Source: Acinetobacter sp. ANC 4204
Lineage (GTDB): Bacteria > Pseudomonadota > Gammaproteobacteria > Pseudomonadales > Moraxellaceae
DNA length: 64,000 bases
Assembly (NCBI RefSeq): GCF_002135205.1
Contig: NZ_NEFZ01000002.1
Span: 310,001-374,000, forward strand
Reading direction: 5' to 3'
The position numbers and the translations under genes are program-made. Under the pieces are notes generated by a model. The model did no database searches and had not been told where the DNA came from. It saw only the letters and a program-made list of their open reading frames with translations. This document shows positions 1 through 9,671 of the stretch, piece by piece; within the stretch, counting starts at the first letter, position 1, and every line of letters starts with the position of its first letter.

Positions 1-29
1 TACGTCTTTGCATAAAAAGTAGGATAATT

Positions 30-740
30 ATGACGCAGCAGATGTCCGATCTTGTCGATCAAGCAATTCGCTCACGCCATTCAGTTCGTGCCTTTACAAA
101 CCAAATGGTTGAGGTACAAACCCTTAAAGATATTTTACACGTCGCCAGCCGAGCACCATCAGGGACCAACACACAACCATGGAAAGTGTATGTGGTCACT
201 GGGAAAAAGCGCGATGAAATAGTTGAACGTGTTTGTCATGCGCAACTTGAGCTTTTTCAACATCCTGAAAAAGCAGCACAATACCAAGAAACTTTCGCTT
301 ATTATCCTGAAAACTGGATTTCACCCTATATTGACCGTCGTCGCGAAAATGGTTGGGGGCTGTATGGATTACTCAACATTCAAAAGAATGAAAAAAGTAA
401 AATGGCTCAACAGCAACTCCGTAATTTTCAATTTTTTGATGCACCTGTGGGCTTATTTTTTACAGTCAATAAAGTCATGGGCATTGGGTCTAAAATGGAC
501 ATTGCCATGATGATGCAAAATGTGATGGTTGCAGCCAAAGCACGTGGCTTAGACACCTGCCCACAAGCAGCATGGAATCACTTTCATTCTATCGTACTGG
601 GTATTCTTGGTGCATCATCAGATGAAGAATTAGTCGGCGCAATCGCTTTAGGTTATGCAGACCCAGAACACATTGTGAATAGCTTTATCACACCACGGGT
701 CCCCGTAGACGAGTTTGCTGTTTTTTTAACTGACGAATAG
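30..740 (+). CDS. Nitroreductase family protein
   Basis: FMN-dependent oxidoreductase of the nitroreductase superfamily, expected to be a cytoplasmic NAD(P)H-dependent enzyme acting on nitroaromatics, quinones or similar acceptors; the physiological substrate cannot be read from sequence. The N-terminus carries the family FMN-phosphate motif (RHSVRAF, about residues 16-22), followed by the APSGTNTQPW motif near residues 42-51 that lines the flavin site. The C-terminal part has the usual GYADPEH segment. The length of 236 aa is typical. The ATG at 30 follows an AGGA at 22-25, so this start is favoured over the in-frame ATG at 45. The gene ends just before a strong bidirectional hairpin and is not co-transcribed with the convergent MFS gene. 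Confidence 0.88.
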   Translation: MTQQMSDLVDQAIRSRHSVRAFTNQMVEVQTLKDILHVASRAPSGTNTQPWKVYVVTGKKRDEIVERVCHAQLELFQHPEKAAQYQETFAYYPENWISPYIDRRRENGWGLYGLLNIQKNEKSKMAQQQLRNFQFFDAPVGLFFTVNKVMGIGSKMDIAMMMQNVMVAAKARGLDTCPQAAWNHFHSIVLGILGASSDEELVGAIALGYADPEHIVNSFITPRVPVDEFAVFLTDE

Positions 741-761
741 AGATCACAGCTTTCATTTATC

Positions 762-789
762 AAAAGAGACTGATTACAGTCTCTTTTTT
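762..789. terminator. Bidirectional rho-independent terminator
   Basis: A perfect 11-bp stem (762-772 with 777-787) around an ATTA loop is flanked by A and T runs on both sides. It serves the nitroreductase gene on the plus strand and the convergent MFS gene on the minus strand. Confidence 0.85.
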
Positions 790-810
790 ATACATTTAAA
801 TATCTCAGAC

Positions 811-2019
811 TTAGGCTTTTATCCCTTCGTCTTGCCCAAGTTTGAACACATAATATAAAGCCAGTAACACAAAAATAGCCATGACAATGGCCATATTTAA
901 AAGTGCAGACCAAACTAAGAAATTTAGAATCACGCCACAAAGTAAACCACATGCAAATTGCATACTGCCCATAATAGCACTAGCCGTTCCAGCACGAGCG
1001 CCTTGCTCAGACATTGCAATTGCCATTGCATTTGGTCCCGTAAAACCAATCGCTGCAACGGCTAAAAACATACCTGCACACACAACAGATAAAGGTGCTG
1101 TTGCCATGCTTCCTGCTATTAACAGCAAAATAACCCCTAACAATTGCAAAGCACTGCCTAATTTTAAACGTTGAAATACATTTAAACTGCGTGCTAAACG
1201 TTTATTTAAAGTTGAGAAAAGCATGATGCCAACCGCATTCGCACCAAAGGCATAGGCAAAAATTTGCTGACTCAAACCATACCCGTCCATCAAAATGGCA
1301 GCTGAGGCACTGATATAACAAAATAAAACCGCGCCAGCAAAACAACCAACAAACATTGGTCGTCTAAAACTTGGATCTTGGAAAATCGCACTATATAAGT
1401 TGAGTACTTGATTGAAATTCAGTTTTAACCGACGCTTTGGATCTAAAGTTTCTTTAAAAAAGAAATGTACACAGCAGAGGCTTCCCAAACCAACAAGCAT
1501 CAATATGGCAAAAATACTGTGCCAACTACTAAAACTCAGCACCAAAGCGCCCAAACTTGGTGCAATAATTGGAGCAATGGTCGTCACAATCATCATACTG
1601 GCAAAAGCTTGTGCCGAAGCTTGCATATCCAAACGGTCACGAATTGCAGCACGTGCAATCACCACCCCGACACAACCACCTAGAGCCTGTAACACCCGCG
1701 CAGCAATTAAGCTCCATTCACTGTTTGCAAACACACACAGTAAACTGGCCACAATATAAAGGCTCAATCCAAAATACAGAGGCTTTTTACGCCCGATTCG
1801 GTCACTTACAGGCCCATAAATTAGCTGCCCAAGAGCCAAACCAAGAAAATATGCAGGCAAGCTGTTAGCAACCATTTGTGTGCTTACCCCAAAGTCATCT
1901 GCCATTTGTGGCAAAGCGGGTAAGTACATATCAATAGAAAGTGGGCCTAGTGCCGTCAATGAAGCGAGTAAAAGAATCCAAGCGTTAGAATATTCCGCTT
2001 TTTCCTGTGTAGTTGACAT
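811..2019 (-). CDS. Bcr/CflA-type MFS drug efflux transporter
   Basis: Twelve-helix major facilitator of the DHA1 (Bcr/CflA) group, which exports small drugs or metabolites across the inner membrane by proton antiport. The N-terminus shows the LGPLSIDMYLPALPQM segment typical of the group (helix 1 to periplasmic loop). The loop 2-3 signature YGPVSDRIGRKKPL follows, and then the antiporter motif C region in helix 5 (IAPIIAPSLGALV). The reading frame is open 29 codons upstream to 2106, but that extension is polar and unlike family N-termini. The ATG at 2019 (MSTTQEKAEY) gives a normal length of 402 aa. It is divergent from the FUSC gene and convergent with the nitroreductase gene. Substrate unknown. 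Confidence 0.85.
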   Translation of the reverse strand: MSTTQEKAEYSNAWILLLASLTALGPLSIDMYLPALPQMADDFGVSTQMVANSLPAYFLGLALGQLIYGPVSDRIGRKKPLYFGLSLYIVASLLCVFANSEWSLIAARVLQALGGCVGVVIARAAIRDRLDMQASAQAFASMMIVTTIAPIIAPSLGALVLSFSSWHSIFAILMLVGLGSLCCVHFFFKETLDPKRRLKLNFNQVLNLYSAIFQDPSFRRPMFVGCFAGAVLFCYISASAAILMDGYGLSQQIFAYAFGANAVGIMLFSTLNKRLARSLNVFQRLKLGSALQLLGVILLLIAGSMATAPLSVVCAGMFLAVAAIGFTGPNAMAIAMSEQGARAGTASAIMGSMQFACGLLCGVILNFLVWSALLNMAIVMAIFVLLALYYVFKLGQDEGIKA

Positions 2020-2159
2020 AGGATTAATGTGTTTTTTAAAGGAGAGTTTGCAGACAAGTTTACACGCTCCATAGTATGATTTATACCTGAGCAAGTGAAA
2101 TTTCACATATTCTCATATTTGAAAATTGTCTAACCCTAAAAGACAGATAAAGGTGCGCT

Positions 2160-4334
2160 TTGAAAGCATGGCTGACGAGCCTAAAACAGGCTACTTATAA
2201 TACAACCTTTATGTATAACCTCCGCATGGTCATCACCTTTGCAGGAACCGCTTTTGTACCTTATTTTATGGGGTTCCAACTGGCAACTATTCCACTTACA
2301 CTGGGTGCAGTTGCAGCGGGTTTAAGCGATATTGATGACCGCTTTTCTGTGCGCATCATGAACTTGATTTATACCTATATTGGTTTTTTCGTCACAGCCA
2401 CCTCTATTTATTTTTTATTTCCGCACCCGATTTTATTTGCGCTAGGTCTTATTGTTTCCTGTATCGGTTTTATTTTACTGGGTTCATTGGGACGTCGTTA
2501 TGCAACCATTTCATATGGTTGTTTGGTTATTTCCGTCTATTCCATGCTTGGTGTCGGTCTTTTTGACCAATGGTATATGCAACCTTCGCTTTTAGTCATC
2601 GGTGCAATTTGGTATAGCCTGATTTCAACCATCAGTTTTCTGCTTTTCCCAGTGCGTCAGGTTCAAGATAACTTATCCAAATGTTATTCGTCTTTGGCCG
2701 ATTTTCTCTTTGCCAAGTCTAATCTATTCGATGTCGATATGACGCCAAATAGTTATCAACAAAGTATGATTGAGCTGTCTCTGGAAAATGGCAAATTAAT
2801 TGCGATATTCAACGACATGAAAACCGCTCTACTCACCCGTTTAAAAGGTGACCGTGGGCAGCGTGATACCCGTCGGAGCTTGCAATATTATTTTGTCGCA
2901 CAAGATATCCATGAACGTGCAGATTCAGCACATATTGACTATCAGAAACTGGCTAAGATCTTTCAGCACAGTGATATCTTGTTTCGCTTTCAACGTATTT
3001 TATCCATCCAAGCCAAGGCCTGTAAGGACCTCAGTAGCAGCATATTAAACCGCCAAACCTACGTGCATAATAAACGCTTTAAACATGCGTTTGAAAACCT
3101 CCGCTTATCTTTAGAAAAGCTCAAAGATGAACAACAATATGACCAAATTTGGGTCAATGCCCTGTTTTCCTTATTTCAAAACTTAAAATCAATTGATGCA
3201 CAGCTTCGTAACTTAGAAACTGAGCGCAATATCAAATTTGATAAAAGTAAGCACATTGAAAGTCAGCTTAAAGATGATGACCTCAAAGGTTGGGATGACA
3301 TTGTGGTGCGGATTAAACAAAATCTCACGCCTGAATCCGTACTATTTCGACATGCAATACGGGTTTCGATTGTACTCTTGGTCGGCTATATTTTTGTTCA
3401 AGTAACCAATATTCAATATGGTTATTGGATTTTACTGACCGCTTTATTTGTCAGCCAACCCAACTTTAATGCCACCAAACGACGTTTGCGCTTGCGGATC
3501 ATAGGTACATTGATTGGAATTCTTTTAGGTTATGCCATCTTGTATTTTGTCCCATCCATTGAAGGCCAATTGGTCATGTTAGTGATCAGTGGTGTCCTCT
3601 TTTTCGAACTTCGCAGTAAACAATATGCTCAAGCCACTGCATTTATTACTATTTTGGCTTTAATTAACTTTAATTTAGACGGCATGGGTTACGCCGCGGC
3701 ACTTCCGCGGATGATTGACACCCTGATTGGCTGTGGGCTGGCGTGGTTGGGTGTGAGTTTTATTTTCCCCGATTGGAAATTTCGTCGTCTCCCCCGCACC
3801 ATTTACCGCTCCCTTGCCGCACAATGCAATTATTTGGCTGAAGTAATTGAGCAGTATAAATCTGGACGCAACAATGGCTTGAATTATCGCGTTGTTCGCC
3901 GTGCAGCGCACAATACCGATGCCGAAGTTGCTTCACTCATTTCAACTTTAGCCACCGAGCCTGACTTTGACCCCACTCAAAAAAGTTTGGCATTTGAATT
4001 TCTGTGTCTCAATCATACCTTTATCAGTTATATTGCGGCACTGGGTGCACATCGTGAAAAAATTGACGACCCACAAATTTTAGAATTGATGGATCGCGCT
4101 TTTGACAATATCCAAGGTGCACTGCTACGTGACGAAATGCCTGATTTAACTGCACAGAATATGCTTCAAACCATTCGTCAACGTTTAAGCCAAAATAATG
4201 AAGAAGATCAAAAAGCATTGATCATTTTGCAACAGCTGTCATTGATGTTTAGCATCCTAAATCAATTCAGTCGTTTGAAGCAAAGTTTGAGCCATGAACG
4301 GGATCACGAGGCTACAGAATTAGCTTCATTATAA
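2160..4334 (+). CDS. FUSC (YccS-like) inner-membrane protein
   Basis: Member of the FUSC/YccS family, related to aromatic-acid and fusaric-acid efflux proteins. The order is N-terminal helices (about residues 20-165), a long soluble alpha-helical stretch (about 170-390), a second membrane cluster (about 395-540) containing the FUSC core, then a cytoplasmic helical tail. The 724-aa length fits YccS-type proteins. The start is a TTG at 2160 preceded by AAAGG; the next ATG (2211) would remove the first conserved residues before helix 1, so the TTG is preferred. Export of aromatic compounds is a family-based guess. No membrane-fusion partner gene is adjacent. Confidence 0.8.
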   Translation: MKAWLTSLKQATYNTTFMYNLRMVITFAGTAFVPYFMGFQLATIPLTLGAVAAGLSDIDDRFSVRIMNLIYTYIGFFVTATSIYFLFPHPILFALGLIVSCIGFILLGSLGRRYATISYGCLVISVYSMLGVGLFDQWYMQPSLLVIGAIWYSLISTISFLLFPVRQVQDNLSKCYSSLADFLFAKSNLFDVDMTPNSYQQSMIELSLENGKLIAIFNDMKTALLTRLKGDRGQRDTRRSLQYYFVAQDIHERADSAHIDYQKLAKIFQHSDILFRFQRILSIQAKACKDLSSSILNRQTYVHNKRFKHAFENLRLSLEKLKDEQQYDQIWVNALFSLFQNLKSIDAQLRNLETERNIKFDKSKHIESQLKDDDLKGWDDIVVRIKQNLTPESVLFRHAIRVSIVLLVGYIFVQVTNIQYGYWILLTALFVSQPNFNATKRRLRLRIIGTLIGILLGYAILYFVPSIEGQLVMLVISGVLFFELRSKQYAQATAFITILALINFNLDGMGYAAALPRMIDTLIGCGLAWLGVSFIFPDWKFRRLPRTIYRSLAAQCNYLAEVIEQYKSGRNNGLNYRVVRRAAHNTDAEVASLISTLATEPDFDPTQKSLAFEFLCLNHTFISYIAALGAHREKIDDPQILELMDRAFDNIQGALLRDEMPDLTAQNMLQTIRQRLSQNNEEDQKALIILQQLSLMFSILNQFSRLKQSLSHERDHEATELASL

Positions 4335-4419
4335 TTTGGGTGATTTTGGAACAATATACTCACTGAAATGCTCTAAATAATGCTAAACTTTTTGCAGTTT
4401 TAAATCTGTTACTTTCACT

Positions 4420-4980
4420 ATGACCGCGAAAAATTTATACGCTTATACTTTACAGCCTGTGAACTATGAAATCACTGAGTCTGAACAACGCGATGCTCAA
4501 TTAAAAATTTGGCGTAGCACAAACAAAATCAGCCTGAAAGCCTGGATCATCATGGGTGCTGTCGTTGCCCTTTCAATCCTCGGCTTAATTCTGCTTAAAA
4601 ACTATTCCACAATTTTTTGTTGGGTTGCCATAGCCTGTGTTGTAGTCTATCTACTGGTCCGTAAATTCGGCCTAGAATGGTATGTAAAGCGCAAAATGAA
4701 TGAGTTTCCAGTACAGGAAATTAAAGGCATTCGCTTAGGTGTACAACCTCATGGTCTGGTTATGCGCCAACAAATGGGCATGCAGGAAGGTGTCGGTGCA
4801 ATCAGTTGGAAAGATATTTATGAATGGTACAACACACCTGAGTTCTTATTGATTAAGTTTAAGGTGAAAGGCCAAGAAGGTGCTTACATCCTGCCAAAAC
4901 GCATGGATAGCAAAAACTTCTCATTTAATACGATCCGTACGCATTTAAAAGAAACTGTGGGTGAAGCTCAACCGCTTTAA
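4420..4980 (+). CDS. YcxB-like membrane protein
   Basis: Protein of 186 aa with two adjacent hydrophobic segments (about residues 42-60 and 64-83), followed by a soluble C-terminal domain of YcxB type. The conserved core is seen at GLVMRQQMGMQEGVGAISWKDI and the tail IKFKVKGQEGAYILPKR. The function of YcxB-like proteins is unknown. The gene stands alone between the FUSC gene and a strong terminator; its ATG at 4420 follows a short A/T-rich leader with no clear Shine-Dalgarno sequence. Confidence 0.65.
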   Translation: MTAKNLYAYTLQPVNYEITESEQRDAQLKIWRSTNKISLKAWIIMGAVVALSILGLILLKNYSTIFCWVAIACVVVYLLVRKFGLEWYVKRKMNEFPVQEIKGIRLGVQPHGLVMRQQMGMQEGVGAISWKDIYEWYNTPEFLLIKFKVKGQEGAYILPKRMDSKNFSFNTIRTHLKETVGEAQPL

Positions 4981-4996
4981 TCGCTTTTTATTTTAT

Positions 4997-5027
4997 AAAA
5001 AAACCTCCTTATTTGGGAGGTTTTTTT
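4997..5027 (+). terminator. Rho-independent terminator after the YcxB-like gene
   Basis: A/T-closed hairpin AAACCTCC / GGAGGTTT with loop TTATTTG at 5009-5015, followed by a run of seven T. Confidence 0.85.
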
Positions 5028-5052
5028 ATCCCCTAAATCTCTAAATATAAAT

Positions 5053-5071
5053 GATAATGAGAATAAATATT
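5053..5071 (+). promoter_or_regulatory. Fur-box-like operator
   Basis: GATAATGAGAATAAATATT aligns to the 19-bp Fur consensus (two GATAAT hexamers, one base, one inverted hexamer) at 15 of 19 positions by eye. It lies about 80 bp upstream of the PepSY/flavodoxin reductase. Iron repression of that gene is inferred, and fits a reductase acting on iron or siderophores. Confidence 0.55.
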
Positions 5072-5149
5072 AATTGCTAAATCCATAGTATCTTCTCAAT
5101 CTTCAGGTATAATTCGCGCACAACAAATCGCTCACGATCAAGTCTAGCC

Positions 5150-7804
5150 ATGTTTAAAAAGACATTTTTCCAAGTGCATTGGTTTTTGGGAATCACTGCG
5201 GGTCTCATTCTATCTCTTATGGGTGTCACAGGTGCCATCTACTCTTATGAACAGCAAATCTTAAAGTGGATGAATCCTAGCAGCTATACCGTTCAAGCAA
5301 GTCAAAACAATAAATTAACTCCTGCTGAGTTGTATCTGCATTTCCAAAAGAATGATCCAAGCATCCAAATTAACAGTATTACCATTGCTCAAGAGCCCAC
5401 TGCATCCAGTACAGTTAATATTGTGAAAGAAGGTGCACGCCGTGGCTATAACATGATGGTAAATCCATATACCGCCGAAGTTTTACCCGAAATCAAAGGT
5501 CGTGATTTTTTTAACTTTATTCAACAACTACACCGCACTTTAACAGTCGGTCCTGTGGGTAAGCAAATCACAGGTGCCTGTACCCTCATGCTCATCTTCT
5601 TTGTATTGAGTGGTCTGTACCTCCGTTGGCCCAAGCGTCACTCCATCAAACAATGGTTTTTTGTTAAGCCTAAATTGAAAGGACGCAACTTCATTTGGGA
5701 TTTACATGCGGTTGTTGGCACTTGGGTGGTGATTTTTTATCTCATCTTGGCCTGTACGGGGCTATACTGGTCCTATGATTGGTGGCGCGATGGCATGTTC
5801 AAAGTGCTTGGTGTTGAACGCCCGCAACCACAAATGCAAGAAGGCCCCCGTCCAAATGCAGGTGTAGTTCAAGGCCCACGCGGAGAACAAACGGGTGCTC
5901 GTGGTGGCGAGTCACGTGAGCAAGGTCGTGGCGGCCCACAAAGCGAGCACGCTACACATGGCGAACGTGGGCAAGGTGAGCATAAAGGCTTATCACCTCA
6001 ACAAGTGCAAATTGCTTTAACCCAAACATGGACAGGCTTTAATGCACAAGTTGGTCGCGACTATTCAACACTGACCTTAAATATTCCGAAAAAGCCAGAT
6101 GGCACACTTGAACTTTCATTTGTAGATGCAATTCCACAGCATGAGCGAGCGCGAAATTCAGCAGTCTTTAATTATCAAACTTCAAAAATTGAAAAAATGG
6201 AGTTATATGAAGAGAAGAAGCTGAATGAAAAAATCATGAGCAGTATGCTTCCTGTGCACCGTGGTAGCTTCTTTGGCCCAATTTATCAATTCTTTGCCAT
6301 GTTCGCATCACTAATGATGCCACTGTTCTTTATAACGGGGTGGATGCTCTATCTGAAACGTCGTAAACAAAAGAAACTCACCCAACAAGCACGTGGTGGA
6401 GCGTTGAATGTTACGGTTGATCCAAATGCGAAACCGTGGCTGATTGCCTATGCAACCCAAACTGGTGTTTCTGAGCAAATCGCTTGGCGTACTGCAACCA
6501 GCTTACAAGAAGCAAGACAGCCAGTAAGCGTAAAAGCGGTGCAACACTTAACACTTGATGACTTAAAAACTGCCGAACAAGTACTTTTTATTGCAAGTAC
6601 TTATGGCACGGGTGAAGCACCTGACTTAGCTAGTAGTTTTGAAAAGAAATTTTTAAATACAACCTTGGATTTGTCACACCTGCACTATGCCGTATTGGCT
6701 TTAGGCTCTCAAGAATACCCTGACTCCTATTGTAGTTTTGGGCATCGCATTGACCATTGGTTAAAAGCCAATGGAGCGCATACTTTATTTGCAACCATTG
6801 AAGTCAATAATGCAGACAACAGCGATATTCAGCGTTGGAATAGTGCTCTTGCCTCTGCAACAAAACTTGAACTTCAAGCCATGAATATTGATAAAACCTT
6901 TGATCAATGGACTTTGGCACAACGTGAAGTACTCAATCCAAACAGTGTTGGCGCACATGCTTATAATATCGAGCTAAAAACCAACTTCGATGTTACATGG
7001 CAAGCAGGCGATATTGCTGAAATCCAACCAGGTAATAGCACAACACGTATCCAAGCCTTCATGCAAAAGCATCACATTGCAGCACAGAGCATCGTTGAGT
7101 CTTTAGCTATTTCGATTGAACAAGCGCTTTGGGATAAAAACCTCAGCACAGAGATTGAACCTTTTGCCAACTTGGAACATTTGCTGGAACAGTTGAGCCC
7201 TTTACCTACACGTGAATACTCGATTGCAAGTGTACCGACCCAACAAGTGTTACGGTTGGTTGTGCGCCAACAGCAAGATTTAGAAGGTGAACTGGGCTTA
7301 GGTTCTGGTTGGTTAACCCAACATGCCAAGCTTCAGCAACCTATCGCACTGCGTATTCGTACTAATGAATCATTCCACTTGATCAATGACAACCGCCCTA
7401 TCATTTGTATTGGTAATGGCACAGGCATCGCAGGTTTAATGAGTCTACTCCATGCACGTACCCGCCTAGACTATACTCAAAACTGGTTGATCTTTGGTGA
7501 GCGTCAGCGTGAACATGATTTCTTCTATCAAAGTACGATTGAAGCATGGCAAACCACAGGCATGTTGCAACGCTTAGATTTAGCATTCTCACGAGATCAA
7601 GCAGAGAAAGTTTATGTACACCATAAACTGACTGAACAAGCCTATGAGCTTAAAACATGGGTTGAAAAGGGTGCCGTCATTTATGTCTGCGGTAGCATTA
7701 ATGGGATGGCAAGTGATGTTGATACAGCGTTGGTAGAAATCTTAGGCGAAGAAAAATTAGATCAACTCCGCCAAGAAGGTCGTTACCGTCGTGATGTTTA
7801 TTAA
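5150..7804 (+). CDS. PepSY-flavodoxin-FNR fusion, probable iron/siderophore reductase
   Basis: Membrane-anchored electron-transfer protein of 884 aa. Residues 1-400 form a PepSY-associated transmembrane domain with four helices: near 10-30 (HWFLGITAGLILSLMGVTG), 140-160, 185-205 and 380-400. From about 427 comes a flavodoxin domain (ATQTGVSEQIAWRTA; FIASTYGTGEAPD), and from about 590 a ferredoxin-NADP reductase-like module with REYSIASVP for FAD and CIGNGTGIAGL for NADPH. Electrons would pass from cytoplasmic NADPH through FAD and FMN toward the membrane domain. Residues about 223-282 are a Gly/Arg/Gln-rich low-complexity insert in a periplasmic loop. Reduction of ferric siderophores is inferred from the Fur-like box and family precedent. 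Confidence 0.75.
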   Translation: MFKKTFFQVHWFLGITAGLILSLMGVTGAIYSYEQQILKWMNPSSYTVQASQNNKLTPAELYLHFQKNDPSIQINSITIAQEPTASSTVNIVKEGARRGYNMMVNPYTAEVLPEIKGRDFFNFIQQLHRTLTVGPVGKQITGACTLMLIFFVLSGLYLRWPKRHSIKQWFFVKPKLKGRNFIWDLHAVVGTWVVIFYLILACTGLYWSYDWWRDGMFKVLGVERPQPQMQEGPRPNAGVVQGPRGEQTGARGGESREQGRGGPQSEHATHGERGQGEHKGLSPQQVQIALTQTWTGFNAQVGRDYSTLTLNIPKKPDGTLELSFVDAIPQHERARNSAVFNYQTSKIEKMELYEEKKLNEKIMSSMLPVHRGSFFGPIYQFFAMFASLMMPLFFITGWMLYLKRRKQKKLTQQARGGALNVTVDPNAKPWLIAYATQTGVSEQIAWRTATSLQEARQPVSVKAVQHLTLDDLKTAEQVLFIASTYGTGEAPDLASSFEKKFLNTTLDLSHLHYAVLALGSQEYPDSYCSFGHRIDHWLKANGAHTLFATIEVNNADNSDIQRWNSALASATKLELQAMNIDKTFDQWTLAQREVLNPNSVGAHAYNIELKTNFDVTWQAGDIAEIQPGNSTTRIQAFMQKHHIAAQSIVESLAISIEQALWDKNLSTEIEPFANLEHLLEQLSPLPTREYSIASVPTQQVLRLVVRQQQDLEGELGLGSGWLTQHAKLQQPIALRIRTNESFHLINDNRPIICIGNGTGIAGLMSLLHARTRLDYTQNWLIFGERQREHDFFYQSTIEAWQTTGMLQRLDLAFSRDQAEKVYVHHKLTEQAYELKTWVEKGAVIYVCGSINGMASDVDTALVEILGEEKLDQLRQEGRYRRDVY

Positions 7805-7822
7805 ACATTAAATCAAGATGAG

Positions 7823-7850
7823 AAAACCGAGCCACAATGCTCGGTTTTTT
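7823..7850 (+). terminator. Rho-independent terminator after the PepSY reductase
   Basis: Perfect 10-bp stem AAAACCGAGC / GCTCGGTTTT with a six-base loop and a T run. Confidence 0.88.
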
Positions 7851-7873
7851 TATATATAAATTTGCTAAAATCC

Positions 7874-8680
7874 ATGCAAAGCCTAAACTCACAAGCCTAC
7901 ATGCAAAAATCAAAAAGAATCATTAGTTTTATCATCGGTTCATTACTTTTCGCAGATGGCTTGTATTTTATTTTACAACTCCGCTTTGATTTCGGCATTC
8001 TCCTGCCTTTGTTTATTGGATTAGGTCTGCTGATTTATGCACTCGCCGCCCCTAGGCTTAGGGCTTATATTCAAACCAATAAAATCCGACAATCAATATG
8101 GCGTTACACTTGGGCTATTTTCTTGCTATGGATTTGTAGTTTAGCCATTTTCTTTCTCTTTTTAAAATTTTCAAATGAACAAAACATACCCCATGTCAAT
8201 GCATCCGCCGTTTTAGTTCTTGGCAGTGGGCTAAAGCACGGTAAACCGAGTCCAACTTTAGCCAGTCGCTTAGATCAGGCAGCTCATTACGTAAAACAAT
8301 ATCCAGAAACTATTATTGTTGTAAGTGGTGGGCTATCTCCACAGCAAAACATCAGCGAGGCCAACGCAATGCGTCAATATTTGGTGGATCAACACCATAT
8401 TCCAGCCCATCGCATCTACACCGAAGAACAAAGTACCAGTACAGAGTTAAACCTGTTCAATAGCAAAAAGATTTTAGCTCAACAACATATCTCTATTGAA
8501 CAACCGATTGCGATTGTCACCAGCGATTTCCACATTCCACGTAGTCGTGCGATTGCAATTCGCCAAGGTTATCAATCACCCATCATGATCGGTGCTAAAA
8601 CACCACTTGAAACTCGCTATAACGCATGGCTACGAGAGTATTTTGCCTTTATTAGCGGTTGGCTACTCAACGAATACTAA
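7874..8680 (+). CDS. YdcF/SanA-type DUF218 protein
   Basis: Inner-membrane protein with N-terminal hydrophobic helices (two in the first 60 residues, another near 85-105) and a C-terminal DUF218 domain. The domain starts at the nucleotide-binding-like strand AVLVLGSGLKHGKPS, followed by SRLDQAAHYV, the glycine loop VVSGG and the SDFHIPRSRAIA helix. Family members (YdcF, SanA, ElyC) have roles in envelope integrity or vancomycin permeability, but the enzymatic reaction is not established. The frame is open from a TTG at 7862. I chose the ATG at 7874; the ATG at 7901, just before the basic QKSKR and helix 1, is equally possible. It sits directly downstream of a terminator. Confidence 0.7.
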   Translation: MQSLNSQAYMQKSKRIISFIIGSLLFADGLYFILQLRFDFGILLPLFIGLGLLIYALAAPRLRAYIQTNKIRQSIWRYTWAIFLLWICSLAIFFLFLKFSNEQNIPHVNASAVLVLGSGLKHGKPSPTLASRLDQAAHYVKQYPETIIVVSGGLSPQQNISEANAMRQYLVDQHHIPAHRIYTEEQSTSTELNLFNSKKILAQQHISIEQPIAIVTSDFHIPRSRAIAIRQGYQSPIMIGAKTPLETRYNAWLREYFAFISGWLLNEY

Positions 8681-8694
8681 AGCAAAACAATATA

Positions 8695-9156
8695 TTAATG
8701 CAGACGAATATGACGTGGTGAAGGCAATTGTAATTGCTTGAATAAATCAGGCTTTTGTATCGAAAACTGATACAGATAATTTTTAATATCTAATAATAAT
8801 TTTTCAGGAGCAACCAAAACATTCTGCCCTTCTGGTGTTAAATTCATCGACACTGTCGTATTTTCAACACGTAAAAAAGGAATCACTTTTTCAACCAAGT
8901 CCGTTAAACCAATACTCTGAATTTCATAACCCGCCCAATTATCTTTCACTAAAAGCTGTGCTAAGCCTTTACTCTGCCACATCGCAAATGAACGCTGTCC
9001 AGTTGGTGTAGCACAGAGTGCCCACCCATCATGATACAACGCCAAAACATGGCCCTGATGCACAATAGTTTCAATAAAAAGGCGATAAACTTGGAGAGGA
9101 TCGTAAGCAGTATTTTGATTTTTAGATGCAGCTTTGCGTTGATATGGATTTCTCAT
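8695..9156 (-). CDS. DUF2750 domain-containing protein
   Basis: Soluble 153-aa protein. After a basic N-terminus of about 20 residues it shows the DUF2750 pattern: a helix leading into a VLALYHDGWAL strand pair, a FAMWQSKGLAQLL segment, then a long helix LTDLVEKVIPFL and the VLVAPEKLLLDIKNYL region. Function is unknown; no catalytic residues can be named. The gene ends 14 bp from the convergent DUF218 gene and starts upstream of the tRNA array, on the same strand, with no obvious operon partner. Confidence 0.6.
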   Translation of the reverse strand: MRNPYQRKAASKNQNTAYDPLQVYRLFIETIVHQGHVLALYHDGWALCATPTGQRSFAMWQSKGLAQLLVKDNWAGYEIQSIGLTDLVEKVIPFLRVENTTVSMNLTPEGQNVLVAPEKLLLDIKNYLYQFSIQKPDLFKQLQLPSPRHIRLH

Positions 9157-9241
9157 AAATCTGTCATGTTTTAAAATTATTATTGCACAGCAGTGTATGA
9201 AAACAGCTTGAGATAAGCAAGGTTTTTACGACTAGGGAATA

Positions 9242-9317
9242 TGGTGGGCGCTGACGGGATCGAACCGCCGACATTCTGCTTGTAAGGCAGACGCTCTACC
9301 AACTGAGCTAAGCGCCC
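9242..9317 (-). tRNA. tRNA-Val (UAC)
   Basis: Reads GGGCGCTTAGCTCAG... on the minus strand, anticodon loop CTTACAA, T-arm GGTTCGATCC, encoded CCA; 76 nt. Most promoter-distal gene of the ten-gene array. Confidence 0.97.
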
Positions 9318-9405
9318 TTGAGAAGTAAAAATAGCATTGCTATTTTTATGATGCAAGAAAGAAATCTTGCTTGATTCCATTTACTAGCACAAGGGATCTA
9401 GGAAA

Positions 9406-9482
9406 TGGCGCAGCGGACGGGGCTCGAACCCGCGACCCCCGGCGTGACAGGCCGGTATTCTAACCAACTGAACTACCGCTGC
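9406..9482 (-). tRNA. tRNA-Asp (GUC)
   Basis: Reads GCAGCGGTAGTTCAG... on the minus strand, anticodon loop CTGTCAC, T-arm GGTTCGAGCC, encoded CCA; 77 nt. Confidence 0.97.
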
Positions 9483-9532
9483 AACGGTAATTGCGAATGC
9501 AATTAGGGTCATTAAGCTTTACAGCTTGAATA

Positions 9533-9608
9533 TGGTGGGCGCTGACGGGATCGAACCGCCGACATTCTGCTTGTAAGGCAGACGCTCTACCAACTGAGCT
9601 AAGCGCCC
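9533..9608 (-). tRNA. tRNA-Val (UAC)
   Basis: Identical in sequence to the other tRNA-Val copies of this array; 76 nt, anticodon TAC, encoded CCA. Confidence 0.97.
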
Positions 9609-9671
9609 TGATTTAAGATTGTCAGTCTTATTTTTCAAATTTAAGCTCAGGAACTTAAATTTATATTTAAA

